This document shows positions 1-6,848 of a stretch of DNA of 7,337 nucleotides, one piece after another. Positions within the stretch are counted from its first letter, which is position 1; each line of letters opens with the position of its first letter. Source of the stretch: an uncultured Nitrospinaceae bacterium (GTDB lineage: Bacteria > Nitrospinota > Nitrospinia > Nitrospinales > VA-1). Location: positions 1-7,337 of the forward strand of contig CALJGH010000045.1 in the NCBI GenBank assembly GCA_938073925.1, read 5' to 3'. The notes beneath the pieces are model-generated. The model saw nothing but the letters and a program-made list of their open reading frames with translations. It did no database searches and was not told where the DNA came from. The position numbers and the translations under genes are program-made.

Positions 1-224
1 CTCAGGAGGAGGTAGATAGAGTTTGACATCCCCAACACCCATTTTCGGAGACATCTTGATTGCCTTTTCTACTAATGTTTGCGCCTTTTTTGCATGATTG
101 GGATTACGTAACTTAGGCCCTCTCGATTCTGAACTGGGTGATTCAGAAGAGCCTTTTTAGACATCCTTGAAATCAGGTCTGAGACAATAGCGATGGCTGC
201 AATGACTATAATGATTATTGTCAT
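1..224 (-). CDS. Unrecognised small membrane-anchored protein, apparently frameshifted, 3' end beyond window
   Basis: Read on the minus strand from ATG at 224, the product begins MTIIIIVIAAIAIVSDLI, one hydrophobic segment of about 17 residues that could be a membrane anchor or uncleaved signal. As read, this frame stops at 72-74 after 50 residues. After the A5 run (plus-strand T5 at 154-158) the -1 frame is open from 156 to the window edge, 52 codons. It gives a Ser/Glu/Pro-rich linker, then a Lys-rich, helix-like stretch (NHAKKAQTLVEKAIKMSPK) ending KLYLPPPE. That second frame has a stop immediately before it and no upstream start, so it makes sense only joined to the hydrophobic frame. One extra A would fuse them as MSKKGSSES. 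No clear Shine-Dalgarno precedes 224. I do not recognise the family. It could be a true mutation, a sequence error, programmed slippage, or chance open frames. It is transcribed divergently from glyS. Confidence 0.45.
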
Positions 225-298
225 TTCAGTATCCGTATCATAGCTAAAACAAAGGAAGTTCCAGACAGGGCAAAATTATGGAGTAAGACAGAGAATAT

Positions 299-311
299 AT
301 CATATTATGAT
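299..311. promoter_or_regulatory. 13-bp AT-rich palindrome in the divergent intergenic region
   Basis: ATCATA-T-TATGAT is a perfect inverted repeat with 6-base arms around a single T. It lies between the divergent left-edge gene and glyS, about 37 bases upstream of the glyS -35 box, where an operator would be plausible. The surrounding DNA is very AT-rich, so chance is a serious alternative. No regulator gene is visible nearby. Confidence 0.2.
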
Positions 312-347
312 TATCGCTATTTGTATTTCGTGACAGAATTCTGTAGG

Positions 348-375
348 TTGACTTTAAATTTTTTTGATCGATAAT
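348..375 (+). promoter_or_regulatory. Predicted sigma70-type promoter of glyS
   Basis: The -35 box TTGACT (348-353, 5 of 6 consensus) is followed after 16 bases by the -10 box GATAAT (370-375, 5 of 6). Transcription would start near 382, giving a leader of about 57 bases before the glyS ATG at 439. The promoter lies inside the upstream extension of the glyS open frame, which supports the internal ATG. The rest of 225-438 shows no gene; it separates two divergently transcribed genes. Confidence 0.6.
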
Positions 376-438
376 ACTCGTTTTTGCTCTTATCTCATTT
401 GTTTTCAGGAAACTCTGGTTTTAAAGACACCTTATTAT

Positions 439-2511
439 ATGGCTGAATTTTTTTTAGAAATTGGTTCCGAAGAGCTTCCTTCCGGGTATGTTCAACTCGC
501 GTTGGACTATATGCACAAAGAACTAGCCTCTTTTTTTTCTAAAAACCGAATTGATGCAAAAGTTCCCAAAACAATGGGGACTCCAAGGCGACTGATAGTC
601 TCGGTAAAAGGGGTGATGGCCATGCAGAACGATTCTGTGGATGAGTTTCTTGGGCCGGGAATTTCAGTGGCTTATGATGAACAAGGCCAACCCACTAAAG
701 CGGCAACAGGCTTTGCTCGAGGCAAGGGAATTGATGTTTCTGACCTGACTCGCAAACAAACCCCTAAAGGAGAAGTAATTTGTGCTCGAGTTGAAAATAA
801 AGGTCGAGCCACCTCGTCTTTATTAAATGATTACCTGCCGCAATTGATCAACGATATCCCATTTCCGAAAAAAATGCGCTGGCAAAATAAATCCCGTCCC
901 TTTGCCCGACCCTTGCATTGGGTTACTGCCTTGTTTGAGGGGCAGGCCCTGCAGTTTGAATTCGATGGCGTTGCGAACGATGATATTTCGCAGGGGCATC
1001 GTTTTCTGAATCCTGAAAAATTTCGGGTCAAAGACCTTGAATCGTATTTAGTGGAATGTGAAAAGCATTTTTTAGTCGTTGATCCGGGCATCAGAAAAAA
1101 AACCATTTTGGAGCAAGTTCAGCAGTTAGCCGAAAAAGCCGGAGGTCATATTAAAGAAGACGAAGAATTGCTGGATCTCGTAAATTTTCTTGTTGAATTT
1201 CCGGTAGCAATTAAAGGGGATTTTGATTCCGGTTTTTTAGTGTTACCGCAAGAGCTACTGGTGATAACAATGAAATACCACCAGAAATATTTTCCCGTCT
1301 GGGATAAGGAAGAGAAGCTTCTCCCTTGTTTCATTACTGTCAGTAATATGCCGGCATCGGAACGGAATGAGATACAAAAAGGGAATGAACGTGTTTTGCG
1401 TGCGCGACTTGAAGATGCTCGCTTTTTTTACGATGAAGATCGAAAGAAAAAACTCGAAGATTTTGTTGAGCCTTTAAAAGGTGTGGTATTCCAGAAAAAG
1501 CTGGGAACGGTTTTTGAAAAAGTAAGTCGAGTCACCGATCTTGCGGGAATTCTTGCGAGTGAAGTATGTCCGCAAAAAGAAACACAAGCCAGAAGAGCCG
1601 CTGAATTATGCAAAGCCGACTTGGTCAGCCAGATGGTGTTCGAGTTTCCCGAGTTACAGGGAATCATGGGCGGCTATTATGCTTCCCACTCAGGAGAAGA
1701 TGCCGAAGTTGTCCAGGCGATTAAAGAACATTATCGTCCCACCTTCGCGGGGGATGATTTGCCCTCCTGCGATTCAGGAGCCAGCGTAGCCATAGCAGAT
1801 AAGCTCGATACCATTATCGGTTGTATAGGTGTAGGACTAATTCCATCCGGTTCTGAAGATCCTTATGGGTTAAGGAGGCATGCCCTGGGTATTTTACAAA
1901 TCGTGCTGGATCGAAGATGGCAGATTTCTTTTCAAAGCCTCGTGGAGAATGGCGTCAACCTAATTGAGAATAAAGCTAGGCTGAGCAAAAACGAAATAAA
2001 AAAGCATGTAGAAGATTTATTTTCTCAGAGATACAAAACTTTGTTGAATGGAGAAGGTTTCCCTTACGATGCGATTGATTGTGTTCTATCAACTGGAATG
2101 GATTCTATTGTTGATGTTAAAGCAAAAGTGGCGGCTTTTTCCGATTTAAAAAAACAGCCTTATTTTGAGCCTCTTGCCATTGCTTTTCGACGGGTTGCCA
2201 GTATTTTAGATAAAAAAGTAGATGGGGAGATCGATCCTGGATTGTTGAATGAACCTGCAGAAAAACAACTGTATGCAGCCTTTTTAAAGGTGCGTGATCC
2301 AGTATTGAACCATATTAAGAATAAGGAGTTTTCCAGCGCATTGGAAAAAATGGGGGAGATAAAACCCTCTGTGGATGAATTTTTTGACAATGTGATGGTG
2401 ATGGTAGAAGACCCTTCCCTGCGGGATAATAGACTTTGCCTGCTACGCGATATATCCGGCCTGTTTTCGGGCCTTGCTGACTTTTCAAAGATCGTTTTGA
2501 AAAAAAGTTGA
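439..2511 (+). CDS. glyS: Glycyl-tRNA synthetase beta subunit
   Basis: This is the cytoplasmic beta subunit of the bacterial alpha2beta2 glycyl-tRNA synthetase. It supports tRNA-Gly recognition and works with the GlyQ catalytic subunit to form Gly-tRNA. The product is 690 residues, close to the usual ~690. Family motifs occur in order: EIGSEELPSGY (7-17), GTPRR (47-51), MKYHQKYFP (278-286), DARFFYDED (326-334), FAGDDLPS (436-443) and EDPYGLRR (473-480). The C-terminus, from about 575 (YFEPLAIAFRRVASILD), matches the DALR-type anticodon-binding helical domain. The frame is open upstream to a TTG at 364, but ATG 439 is chosen because family similarity begins at MAEFFLEIG and a promoter lies in the extension. 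The ribosome site is weak (AAAGA at 423-427). glyQ normally sits immediately upstream but is absent; the neighbour is a divergent unrelated gene. Identity is near certain. Confidence 0.97.
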   Translation: MAEFFLEIGSEELPSGYVQLALDYMHKELASFFSKNRIDAKVPKTMGTPRRLIVSVKGVMAMQNDSVDEFLGPGISVAYDEQGQPTKAATGFARGKGIDVSDLTRKQTPKGEVICARVENKGRATSSLLNDYLPQLINDIPFPKKMRWQNKSRPFARPLHWVTALFEGQALQFEFDGVANDDISQGHRFLNPEKFRVKDLESYLVECEKHFLVVDPGIRKKTILEQVQQLAEKAGGHIKEDEELLDLVNFLVEFPVAIKGDFDSGFLVLPQELLVITMKYHQKYFPVWDKEEKLLPCFITVSNMPASERNEIQKGNERVLRARLEDARFFYDEDRKKKLEDFVEPLKGVVFQKKLGTVFEKVSRVTDLAGILASEVCPQKETQARRAAELCKADLVSQMVFEFPELQGIMGGYYASHSGEDAEVVQAIKEHYRPTFAGDDLPSCDSGASVAIADKLDTIIGCIGVGLIPSGSEDPYGLRRHALGILQIVLDRRWQISFQSLVENGVNLIENKARLSKNEIKKHVEDLFSQRYKTLLNGEGFPYDAIDCVLSTGMDSIVDVKAKVAAFSDLKKQPYFEPLAIAFRRVASILDKKVDGEIDPGLLNEPAEKQLYAAFLKVRDPVLNHIKNKEFSSALEKMGEIKPSVDEFFDNVMVMVEDPSLRDNRLCLLRDISGLFSGLADFSKIVLKKS

Positions 2512-2577
2512 AACATTACCGTTGTTTTGGGCAAAATTAGTAAATTTTTTTCCTCATTTTTTTAACCTTATGCTATC

Positions 2578-2592
2578 AAGCGCCTGCCGCTT
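2578..2592 (+). promoter_or_regulatory. Small hairpin followed by a T-rich tract just before ppdK
   Basis: AAGCG (2578-2582), loop CCTGC, then CGCTT (2588-2592) form a 5-bp stem followed by AATTTTTA and the ppdK ATG at 2601. It resembles a weak intrinsic terminator for glyS, but it lies where the ppdK ribosome-binding site should be. It could instead affect ppdK translation. The short stem makes either role uncertain. The rest of the 89-base gap (2512-2600) is T-rich, with no convincing promoter; TATGCT at 2569-2574 is a poor -10 without a -35. Confidence 0.25.
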
Positions 2593-2600
2593 AATTTTTA

Positions 2601-5231
2601 ATGACTAAAAAATATATTTATGCTTTTGCCGGCGAAAAAACCGATGGCAAAGCAGACATGAAAAACCTCTTGGGAGGAAAAGGTGCCAATCTTGCTGAAA
2701 TGGCATCATTAGGTATAAATGTTCCACCCGGCTTTACTATCTCCACCGATGCTTGTGTTTATTATTTAAAAAATAAGAATAAACTTCCACCAAAGCTATG
2801 GAATGAAGTCCTAGCTCAATTAGCAGATCTCGAAAAAACGATTGAAAAAAAGTTTGGTGATTCTAATGACCCCCTTCTAGTTTCGGTTCGTTCAGGGGCT
2901 CGTGTATCGATGCCGGGGATGATGGATACGGTTCTGAATCTGGGTTTAAATGAAAGCAGCGTGCTCGGTCTTGCTAAAAAAACACAGAATGAATGGTTCG
3001 CCTTCGATACCTACCTTCGATTTATTTCAATGTTTGGAAATGTTGTATTGAATATTTCGGGTGAAAGTTTCGAATCAATTCTCGAAAAGGAAAAATTAAA
3101 AAGAGGCATCAAATTCGACACGGATTTTTCTGTTAGAGATTTGAAAGCCATTGTTAAAAAGTTTAAAGCTCTTGTGTTGCGCGAAACAAAGAAAAAATTT
3201 CCTGATGATCCCATGAAGCAATTACTAATGGCAGTAGAAGCGGTGTTTAGTTCCTGGAATACAGACCGAGCGGTTGTTTATAGAAAAATGAATGGCTTTT
3301 CACATGATTGGGGAACGGCAGTAACGGTACAGTCGATGGTTTTCGGGAATATGGGTAGAACTTCCGCAACGGGGGTGGCGTTCACTCGCAATCCCGCTAC
3401 TGGAGAAAATAAATTTTTCGGCGAATACATGATCAATGCGCAAGGCGAAGATGTGGTTGCGGGAATTCGAACCCCAAATTCTATTAACCAGCTTGAAATC
3501 GAAATGCCAGAGATTTATCAGGATCTTGTGAGTGTCTACCAAAAGTTGGAAAAACATTACAAGGATATGCAGGACATAGAGTTCACCATTGAAAACCAAA
3601 AGTTATATTTGTTACAGACCCGATCTGGAAAACGGACTGCGGAATCAGCTATCAAGGTGGCAGTCGATATGGTGGATGAAGGTTTGATAAACAAACGCGA
3701 AGCTTTAATGAGAGTTCCAGCAGATCAACTTGATCAAATCTTTCACCCCATGATTGATCCCAAAGCAAAATTAAAAATCCTGGGTAAAGGGCTGGGGGCT
3801 TCACCGGGGGCTGCGGCAGGGAAAATTGTTTTTACTCCTGAAAGAGCGCAGGAACTGGCTAAAAATAATGAAGATGCGATCCTCGTCAGGATGGAAACTT
3901 CTCCCGAAGACATCCTCGGTATGAGTGTGGCCCAAGGGATTATCACTGCGAAAGGCGGGATGACCTCTCACGCTGCAGTGGTTGCCAGAGCAATGGGGAA
4001 AGCCTGTGTTTCTGGGGTGGAGGAGTTAAACGTGAATAGTAAAAGCAAACAATGCCGGTTGGGAGGAGTGAAATTGAAAGAGCTAAGTCATCTTACTCTG
4101 GATGGTTCTGCCGGGTTGGTGATAGATGGATTGGTTCCTTTAATTCAATCGCGTTTGACACGGTCTTTTACGCGCATGGTGACTTGGGCAGACGACGTTC
4201 GTACGTTGAAAGTTCGGGCGAATGCAGATACTCCTCTTGATGCAAAGATGGCAAGAAAGTTCGGAGCGCAAGGAATAGGCCTTTGCAGAACCGAACATAT
4301 GTTTTTCGATGAAGAACGTATTTTTCTGTTTCGCAAAAAGATATTAGCTGACAATGATAAAGCTCGGAGGGAAGCAATAAAAAAGTTACTCCCAATCCAG
4401 CGCAAAGATATTACAGGGATTTTTAAAGTGATGGAGGGTCTTCCGGTAACGATTCGATTGCTCGATCCTCCTCTTCATGAGTTTTTACCTCAATCATCCC
4501 GTGAGATTAAAAGTTTGGCCCGAGAACTGAAAGTCTCCAGTGGTGCCCTGATCAAAAAAATAGAGAGCTTGAATGAGACGAATCCCATGCTGGGTCATCG
4601 AGGATGTCGGCTCGGTATCACCTACCCTGAAATTTACAAAATGCAGGTTCGTGCAATTTTAGAGGCAGGGTGCAGGCTAGCTAAAAAAGGAGTTAAGGTT
4701 TACCCCGAAATAATGGTTCCTCTGGTAGGGCACGTCAATGAATTTAAAATTGTCCGTGAATACATACTGGAGGTTGCGGCGGAAGTTTTAAAGAAAGAAG
4801 GTGTTGATCTGCAATATAAAATTGGCACGATGATTGAACTTCCTCGTGCGGCCCTGACCGCAGATGAAATTGCTAGGGAGGCAGATTTCTTTTCATTTGG
4901 CACGAACGACCTTACGCAAAGCGGATTTGGGTTATGCCGTGATGATTCAGCGAGTTTTCTCAGACAATATGTCGATCAAGGATTACTTAAGGACGACCCA
5001 TTTGTAACGCTAGACCAAGACGGTGTTGGGCAATTGATCCAGATAGCTGTTGAAAAAGGTAGAAAGGCCATGCCTAGTATCCATATGGGAGTATGCGGAG
5101 AACATGGAGGTGACCCTGCATCTATTGGTTTTTTTAACCGTCTGGGATTGGACTATGTGAGTTGTTCGCCTTACCGTGTGCCAACGGCGATCCTAGCTGC
5201 AGCTCAGGCTGTTATAAAGGAAGATCATTGA
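2601..5231 (+). CDS. ppdK: Pyruvate, phosphate dikinase (pyrophosphate-forming)
   Basis: PPDK catalyses ATP + Pi + pyruvate <=> AMP + PPi + phosphoenolpyruvate, in gluconeogenesis or PPi-linked glycolysis, in the cytoplasm. The product has 876 residues, the usual bacterial length. The N-terminal ATP-grasp-like domain shows GGKGANLAEM (25-34; Lys27), SVRSGARVSMPGMMDT (95-110; Arg97) and LLQTRSGKRT ending the domain near 346. The swivelling phosphohistidine domain has GGMTSHAAVVARAMG, with catalytic His457 and Thr455, the position phosphorylated by PPDK regulatory proteins in this family. The PEP/pyruvate TIM barrel shows GLCRTEHMFF (Arg563), RLLDPPLHEF (Arg619), Glu746, GTNDLTQ (767-773) and GVCGEHGGDP with catalytic Cys832. 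All active-site residues expected from the Clostridium symbiosum enzyme appear intact. The N-terminus matches family starts, so ATG 2601 is secure despite having no Shine-Dalgarno. The gene follows glyS by 89 bases and may or may not be cotranscribed with it. PEP synthase is excluded by domain order and length. Confidence 0.97.
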   Translation: MTKKYIYAFAGEKTDGKADMKNLLGGKGANLAEMASLGINVPPGFTISTDACVYYLKNKNKLPPKLWNEVLAQLADLEKTIEKKFGDSNDPLLVSVRSGARVSMPGMMDTVLNLGLNESSVLGLAKKTQNEWFAFDTYLRFISMFGNVVLNISGESFESILEKEKLKRGIKFDTDFSVRDLKAIVKKFKALVLRETKKKFPDDPMKQLLMAVEAVFSSWNTDRAVVYRKMNGFSHDWGTAVTVQSMVFGNMGRTSATGVAFTRNPATGENKFFGEYMINAQGEDVVAGIRTPNSINQLEIEMPEIYQDLVSVYQKLEKHYKDMQDIEFTIENQKLYLLQTRSGKRTAESAIKVAVDMVDEGLINKREALMRVPADQLDQIFHPMIDPKAKLKILGKGLGASPGAAAGKIVFTPERAQELAKNNEDAILVRMETSPEDILGMSVAQGIITAKGGMTSHAAVVARAMGKACVSGVEELNVNSKSKQCRLGGVKLKELSHLTLDGSAGLVIDGLVPLIQSRLTRSFTRMVTWADDVRTLKVRANADTPLDAKMARKFGAQGIGLCRTEHMFFDEERIFLFRKKILADNDKARREAIKKLLPIQRKDITGIFKVMEGLPVTIRLLDPPLHEFLPQSSREIKSLARELKVSSGALIKKIESLNETNPMLGHRGCRLGITYPEIYKMQVRAILEAGCRLAKKGVKVYPEIMVPLVGHVNEFKIVREYILEVAAEVLKKEGVDLQYKIGTMIELPRAALTADEIAREADFFSFGTNDLTQSGFGLCRDDSASFLRQYVDQGLLKDDPFVTLDQDGVGQLIQIAVEKGRKAMPSIHMGVCGEHGGDPASIGFFNRLGLDYVSCSPYRVPTAILAAAQAVIKEDH

Positions 5232-5297
5232 TCAAACTTAATTCTACTAAAGATTTTTCCTGAGAGTTTGTATATGAACAAAAAATCGTGAAAAAGG

Positions 5298-5326
5298 TTG
5301 ACATCATTTTTGCGGATAATCATAAT
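5298..5326 (+). promoter_or_regulatory. Predicted strong sigma70-type promoter of the epimerase/decarboxylase operon
   Basis: A perfect -35 TTGACA (5298-5303) is separated by 17 bases from -10 CATAAT (5321-5326, 5 of 6 consensus). Transcription would begin near 5333, leaving a leader of about 57 bases. This sets the downstream three genes apart from ppdK. No convincing rho-independent terminator was found after ppdK, so some readthrough is possible. Confidence 0.7.
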
Positions 5327-5379
5327 AAAAAATTCTGCATGGCAACCTTAATTTTAAGAAAATAAATCCATAAGGATTT

Positions 5380-5385
5380 GGAGGA
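5380..5385 (+). promoter_or_regulatory. Strong ribosome-binding site fixing the epimerase start
   Basis: GGAGGA lies 4 bases before ATG 5390. It is the best Shine-Dalgarno in the window. It settles the start at 5390 rather than the in-frame TTG at 5378, whose first codons would overlap the site. Confidence 0.8.
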
Positions 5386-5389
5386 AAAA

Positions 5390-6328
5390 ATGAATATTGC
5401 ACTCACCGGTATTACTGGAATGGTGGGCTCACATCTTATAAAAAAGCTTTTGGAAGATAATTCAGAAAGCGCAACTTATAACATCAAAGCCTTGATACGC
5501 GAAGGCAGCGTTGTTGAGCACTTAAAAACTTTCGAAGATATTGATTACATCATTGGCGGTCTCGAAGATAAAGAGTCGCTTGCGAAACTGGTGCAAGACG
5601 CAGAAGTTCTGGTGCATCTTGCCCATTTCCCCGGCCCGGTTCAAACCGTGGAAGAACTGGTGAAGGTCAATATCGATGGCTCTTTTGACTTGCTGGAAGA
5701 AGCGCGTAAGGCCAAAGTGAAACAGGTCATTTTTATGAGTGCCTGTACAGTTTTTGGAGAGGTGCTGCCTACCATCAATAAAGATAATCCTATGGACGAA
5801 AACCATCCAGTTCGTCCTGGCAACCTGTACGGTTCTATCAAAAACTCGATTGAGGGATTCTGTTTCCAGTTTCAAAAAAGCCGCGCATTCGACATCACCA
5901 TCCTTCGACCTGTCACCGTTTATGGCGTGCGCCCACAGTTGGATAAGTCAGAATGGTTTCAGACCATTGATTATCTCGCTACCAACTATAATGTTGATCT
6001 GAAAGGCAGCACTAAATATGTTTCGGTCGACTCTGTGGTGCAAGGTATTAAATGCACACTTGGAAATGCTGACGCAGCGGGAAAAATTTATCATCTGGTG
6101 GATGGCCATATACATAACCTGACATTGGGAAAGATGATTGCCGATACCATTGATTCTTTCGGCGAATGTGAAGGCGTCCCGGGTGATGATGGAGTCCCCA
6201 TGTCCAATCAAGCCGCAAAAGATATTGGTGTGAAATTTAGCGGCGAAGAATCCATTGTCGAATATATCAAGCTCATCCATAAACTGCAGGGTGAGTATGG
6301 TGGTGAGCGTAATATCCAAAATTGGTAA
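5390..6328 (+). CDS. NAD(P)-dependent epimerase/dehydratase (extended short-chain dehydrogenase/reductase)
   Basis: The product has 312 residues, typical of the extended SDR family that includes GalE-like sugar-nucleotide epimerases, dehydratases and reductases. The Rossmann start MNIALTGITGMVGSHL carries GxxGxxG (Gly7, Gly10, Gly13). Arg in ALIREGS after strand 2, without the usual Asp, hints at NADP(H) rather than NAD (inference). VNIDGSFDLLEEARKAKVKQ (helix 4 to strand 5) is characteristic. The active-site YxxxK is YGSIK (Tyr147, Lys151), followed by ILRPVTVYGVRP. The strand-5 motif is FMSACTVFGE; the residue aligned with the catalytic Ser/Thr of GalE or RmlB appears to be Ala118, with Ser117 beside it and Thr120 nearby. 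The substrate cannot be read from the sequence. It is the first gene of an operon with the split ThDP decarboxylase, suggesting a role in the same biosynthesis. It is a soluble protein with no signal peptide. Confidence 0.88.
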   Translation: MNIALTGITGMVGSHLIKKLLEDNSESATYNIKALIREGSVVEHLKTFEDIDYIIGGLEDKESLAKLVQDAEVLVHLAHFPGPVQTVEELVKVNIDGSFDLLEEARKAKVKQVIFMSACTVFGEVLPTINKDNPMDENHPVRPGNLYGSIKNSIEGFCFQFQKSRAFDITILRPVTVYGVRPQLDKSEWFQTIDYLATNYNVDLKGSTKYVSVDSVVQGIKCTLGNADAAGKIYHLVDGHIHNLTLGKMIADTIDSFGECEGVPGDDGVPMSNQAAKDIGVKFSGEESIVEYIKLIHKLQGEYGGERNIQNW

Positions 6329-6338
6329 AGGTTTGAAT

Positions 6339-6848
6339 GTGTCCTCTTTAACATCGAAATCTTTTATTGAACGTTTGATTCAAGAAGATTATAAATTTTT
6401 TACGGGTGTGCCCTGCTCTTTGCTGTCCGGATTGATTTATGAACTAGAAGATCAGAAATGGGAAGCTAGATACGTGCCCTCTGTTCGCGAAGATGCCGCG
6501 GTGGGCTTGTGCGTTGGTGCTTACCTTGCGGGAACGATGCCCGTTCTTCTCATGCAGAATTCTGGTTTAGGATACTGCCTCAATGCTTTTACTTCCCTGA
6601 ACTTGATTTATAAGATACCCGCACTGGTCATTATGAGTTGGCGCGGTAAAGCGGGCAAAGATGCTCCCGAACACATCATCATGGGGGATATCGATCAGGA
6701 ACTTCTCAAGACTGCGGGTATGGAATATTCGATTCTCAGTGCAGAAAATTGTGAAGAAGTACTTAAAAAGGCAAAACAAAAAATCTACGTTGAAAAGTTG
6801 CCCTATACGTTGATTGTTGAGAAGGGATTGTTTGATGAAAGGCACTGA
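6339..6848 (+). CDS. Phosphonopyruvate/sulfopyruvate decarboxylase-type ThDP enzyme, alpha subunit
   Basis: This is the N-terminal (pyrimidine-binding) half of a thiamine-diphosphate decarboxylase, encoded as a separate 169-residue subunit. Evidence includes FFTGVPCSLL (20-29), VREDAAVGLCVGAYLAG with Glu51 as the likely cofactor-activating glutamate, MQNSGLGYCLNAFTSL (72-87), and SWRGKAGKDAPEHIIMG (100-116). The QNSGxG and WRG-type motifs are typical of phosphonopyruvate decarboxylase (Ppd, AepY, Fom2) and of sulfopyruvate decarboxylase alpha (ComD). The expected reaction is decarboxylation of 3-phosphonopyruvate or 3-sulfopyruvate to the aldehyde. GTG 6339 is chosen because homologues start just before the SKSFIERL helix and TAAAGG (6326-6331) is well placed. 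ATG 6297, overlapping the epimerase gene, is the alternative and adds 14 residues. The preceding stop is 10 bases upstream, so translation is probably coupled. The substrate is not resolved. Confidence 0.88.
   Translation: MSSLTSKSFIERLIQEDYKFFTGVPCSLLSGLIYELEDQKWEARYVPSVREDAAVGLCVGAYLAGTMPVLLMQNSGLGYCLNAFTSLNLIYKIPALVIMSWRGKAGKDAPEHIIMGDIDQELLKTAGMEYSILSAENCEEVLKKAKQKIYVEKLPYTLIVEKGLFDERH
6820..6827 (+). promoter_or_regulatory. Ribosome-binding site of the beta subunit, inside the alpha gene
   Basis: AGAAGGGA lies 7 bases before ATG 6835, within the last codons of the alpha gene. It supports the overlapping start and translational coupling of the two subunits. Confidence 0.6.

Noticed and set aside
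4..12. AGGAGGAGG on the plus strand resembling a Shine-Dalgarno site
   Set aside because: No start codon with an open frame follows at proper spacing; on the minus strand it encodes part of a Pro-Pro-Pro-Glu stretch.
244..266. Possible sigma54 site on the minus strand (TGGAAC-N5-TTGT)
   Set aside because: It lacks the essential GC of the -12 element and the -24 element is imperfect.
364..438. N-terminal extension of glyS from the TTG at 364 (25 extra residues)
   Set aside because: The extension has no family similarity, contains the predicted -10 box, and the canonical GlyS N-terminus begins at ATG 439.
2160..2534. 124-codon minus-strand open frame over the glyS end
   Set aside because: It lies opposite a well-conserved coding region, with low-complexity Ser/Arg-rich translation and no recognisable motif; it is a shadow frame.
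5252..5287. Potential terminator after ppdK (GATTTTT with AAAAATC)
   Set aside because: The stem is almost all A/T with a 22-base loop and no following T-tract, so it is unlikely to terminate.
5294..5349. Inverted repeat AAGGTTG (5294-5300) and CAACCTT (5343-5349) flanking the operon promoter
   Set aside because: Arms are only 7 bases, 42 bases apart; one such pair is roughly expected by chance in a gap of this size.
5522..5875. 117-codon minus-strand open frame within the epimerase gene, and similar antisense frames at 5948-6319 and 6567-6845
   Set aside because: All lie antisense to genes with clear family motifs and show no domain, ribosome site or promoter of their own.
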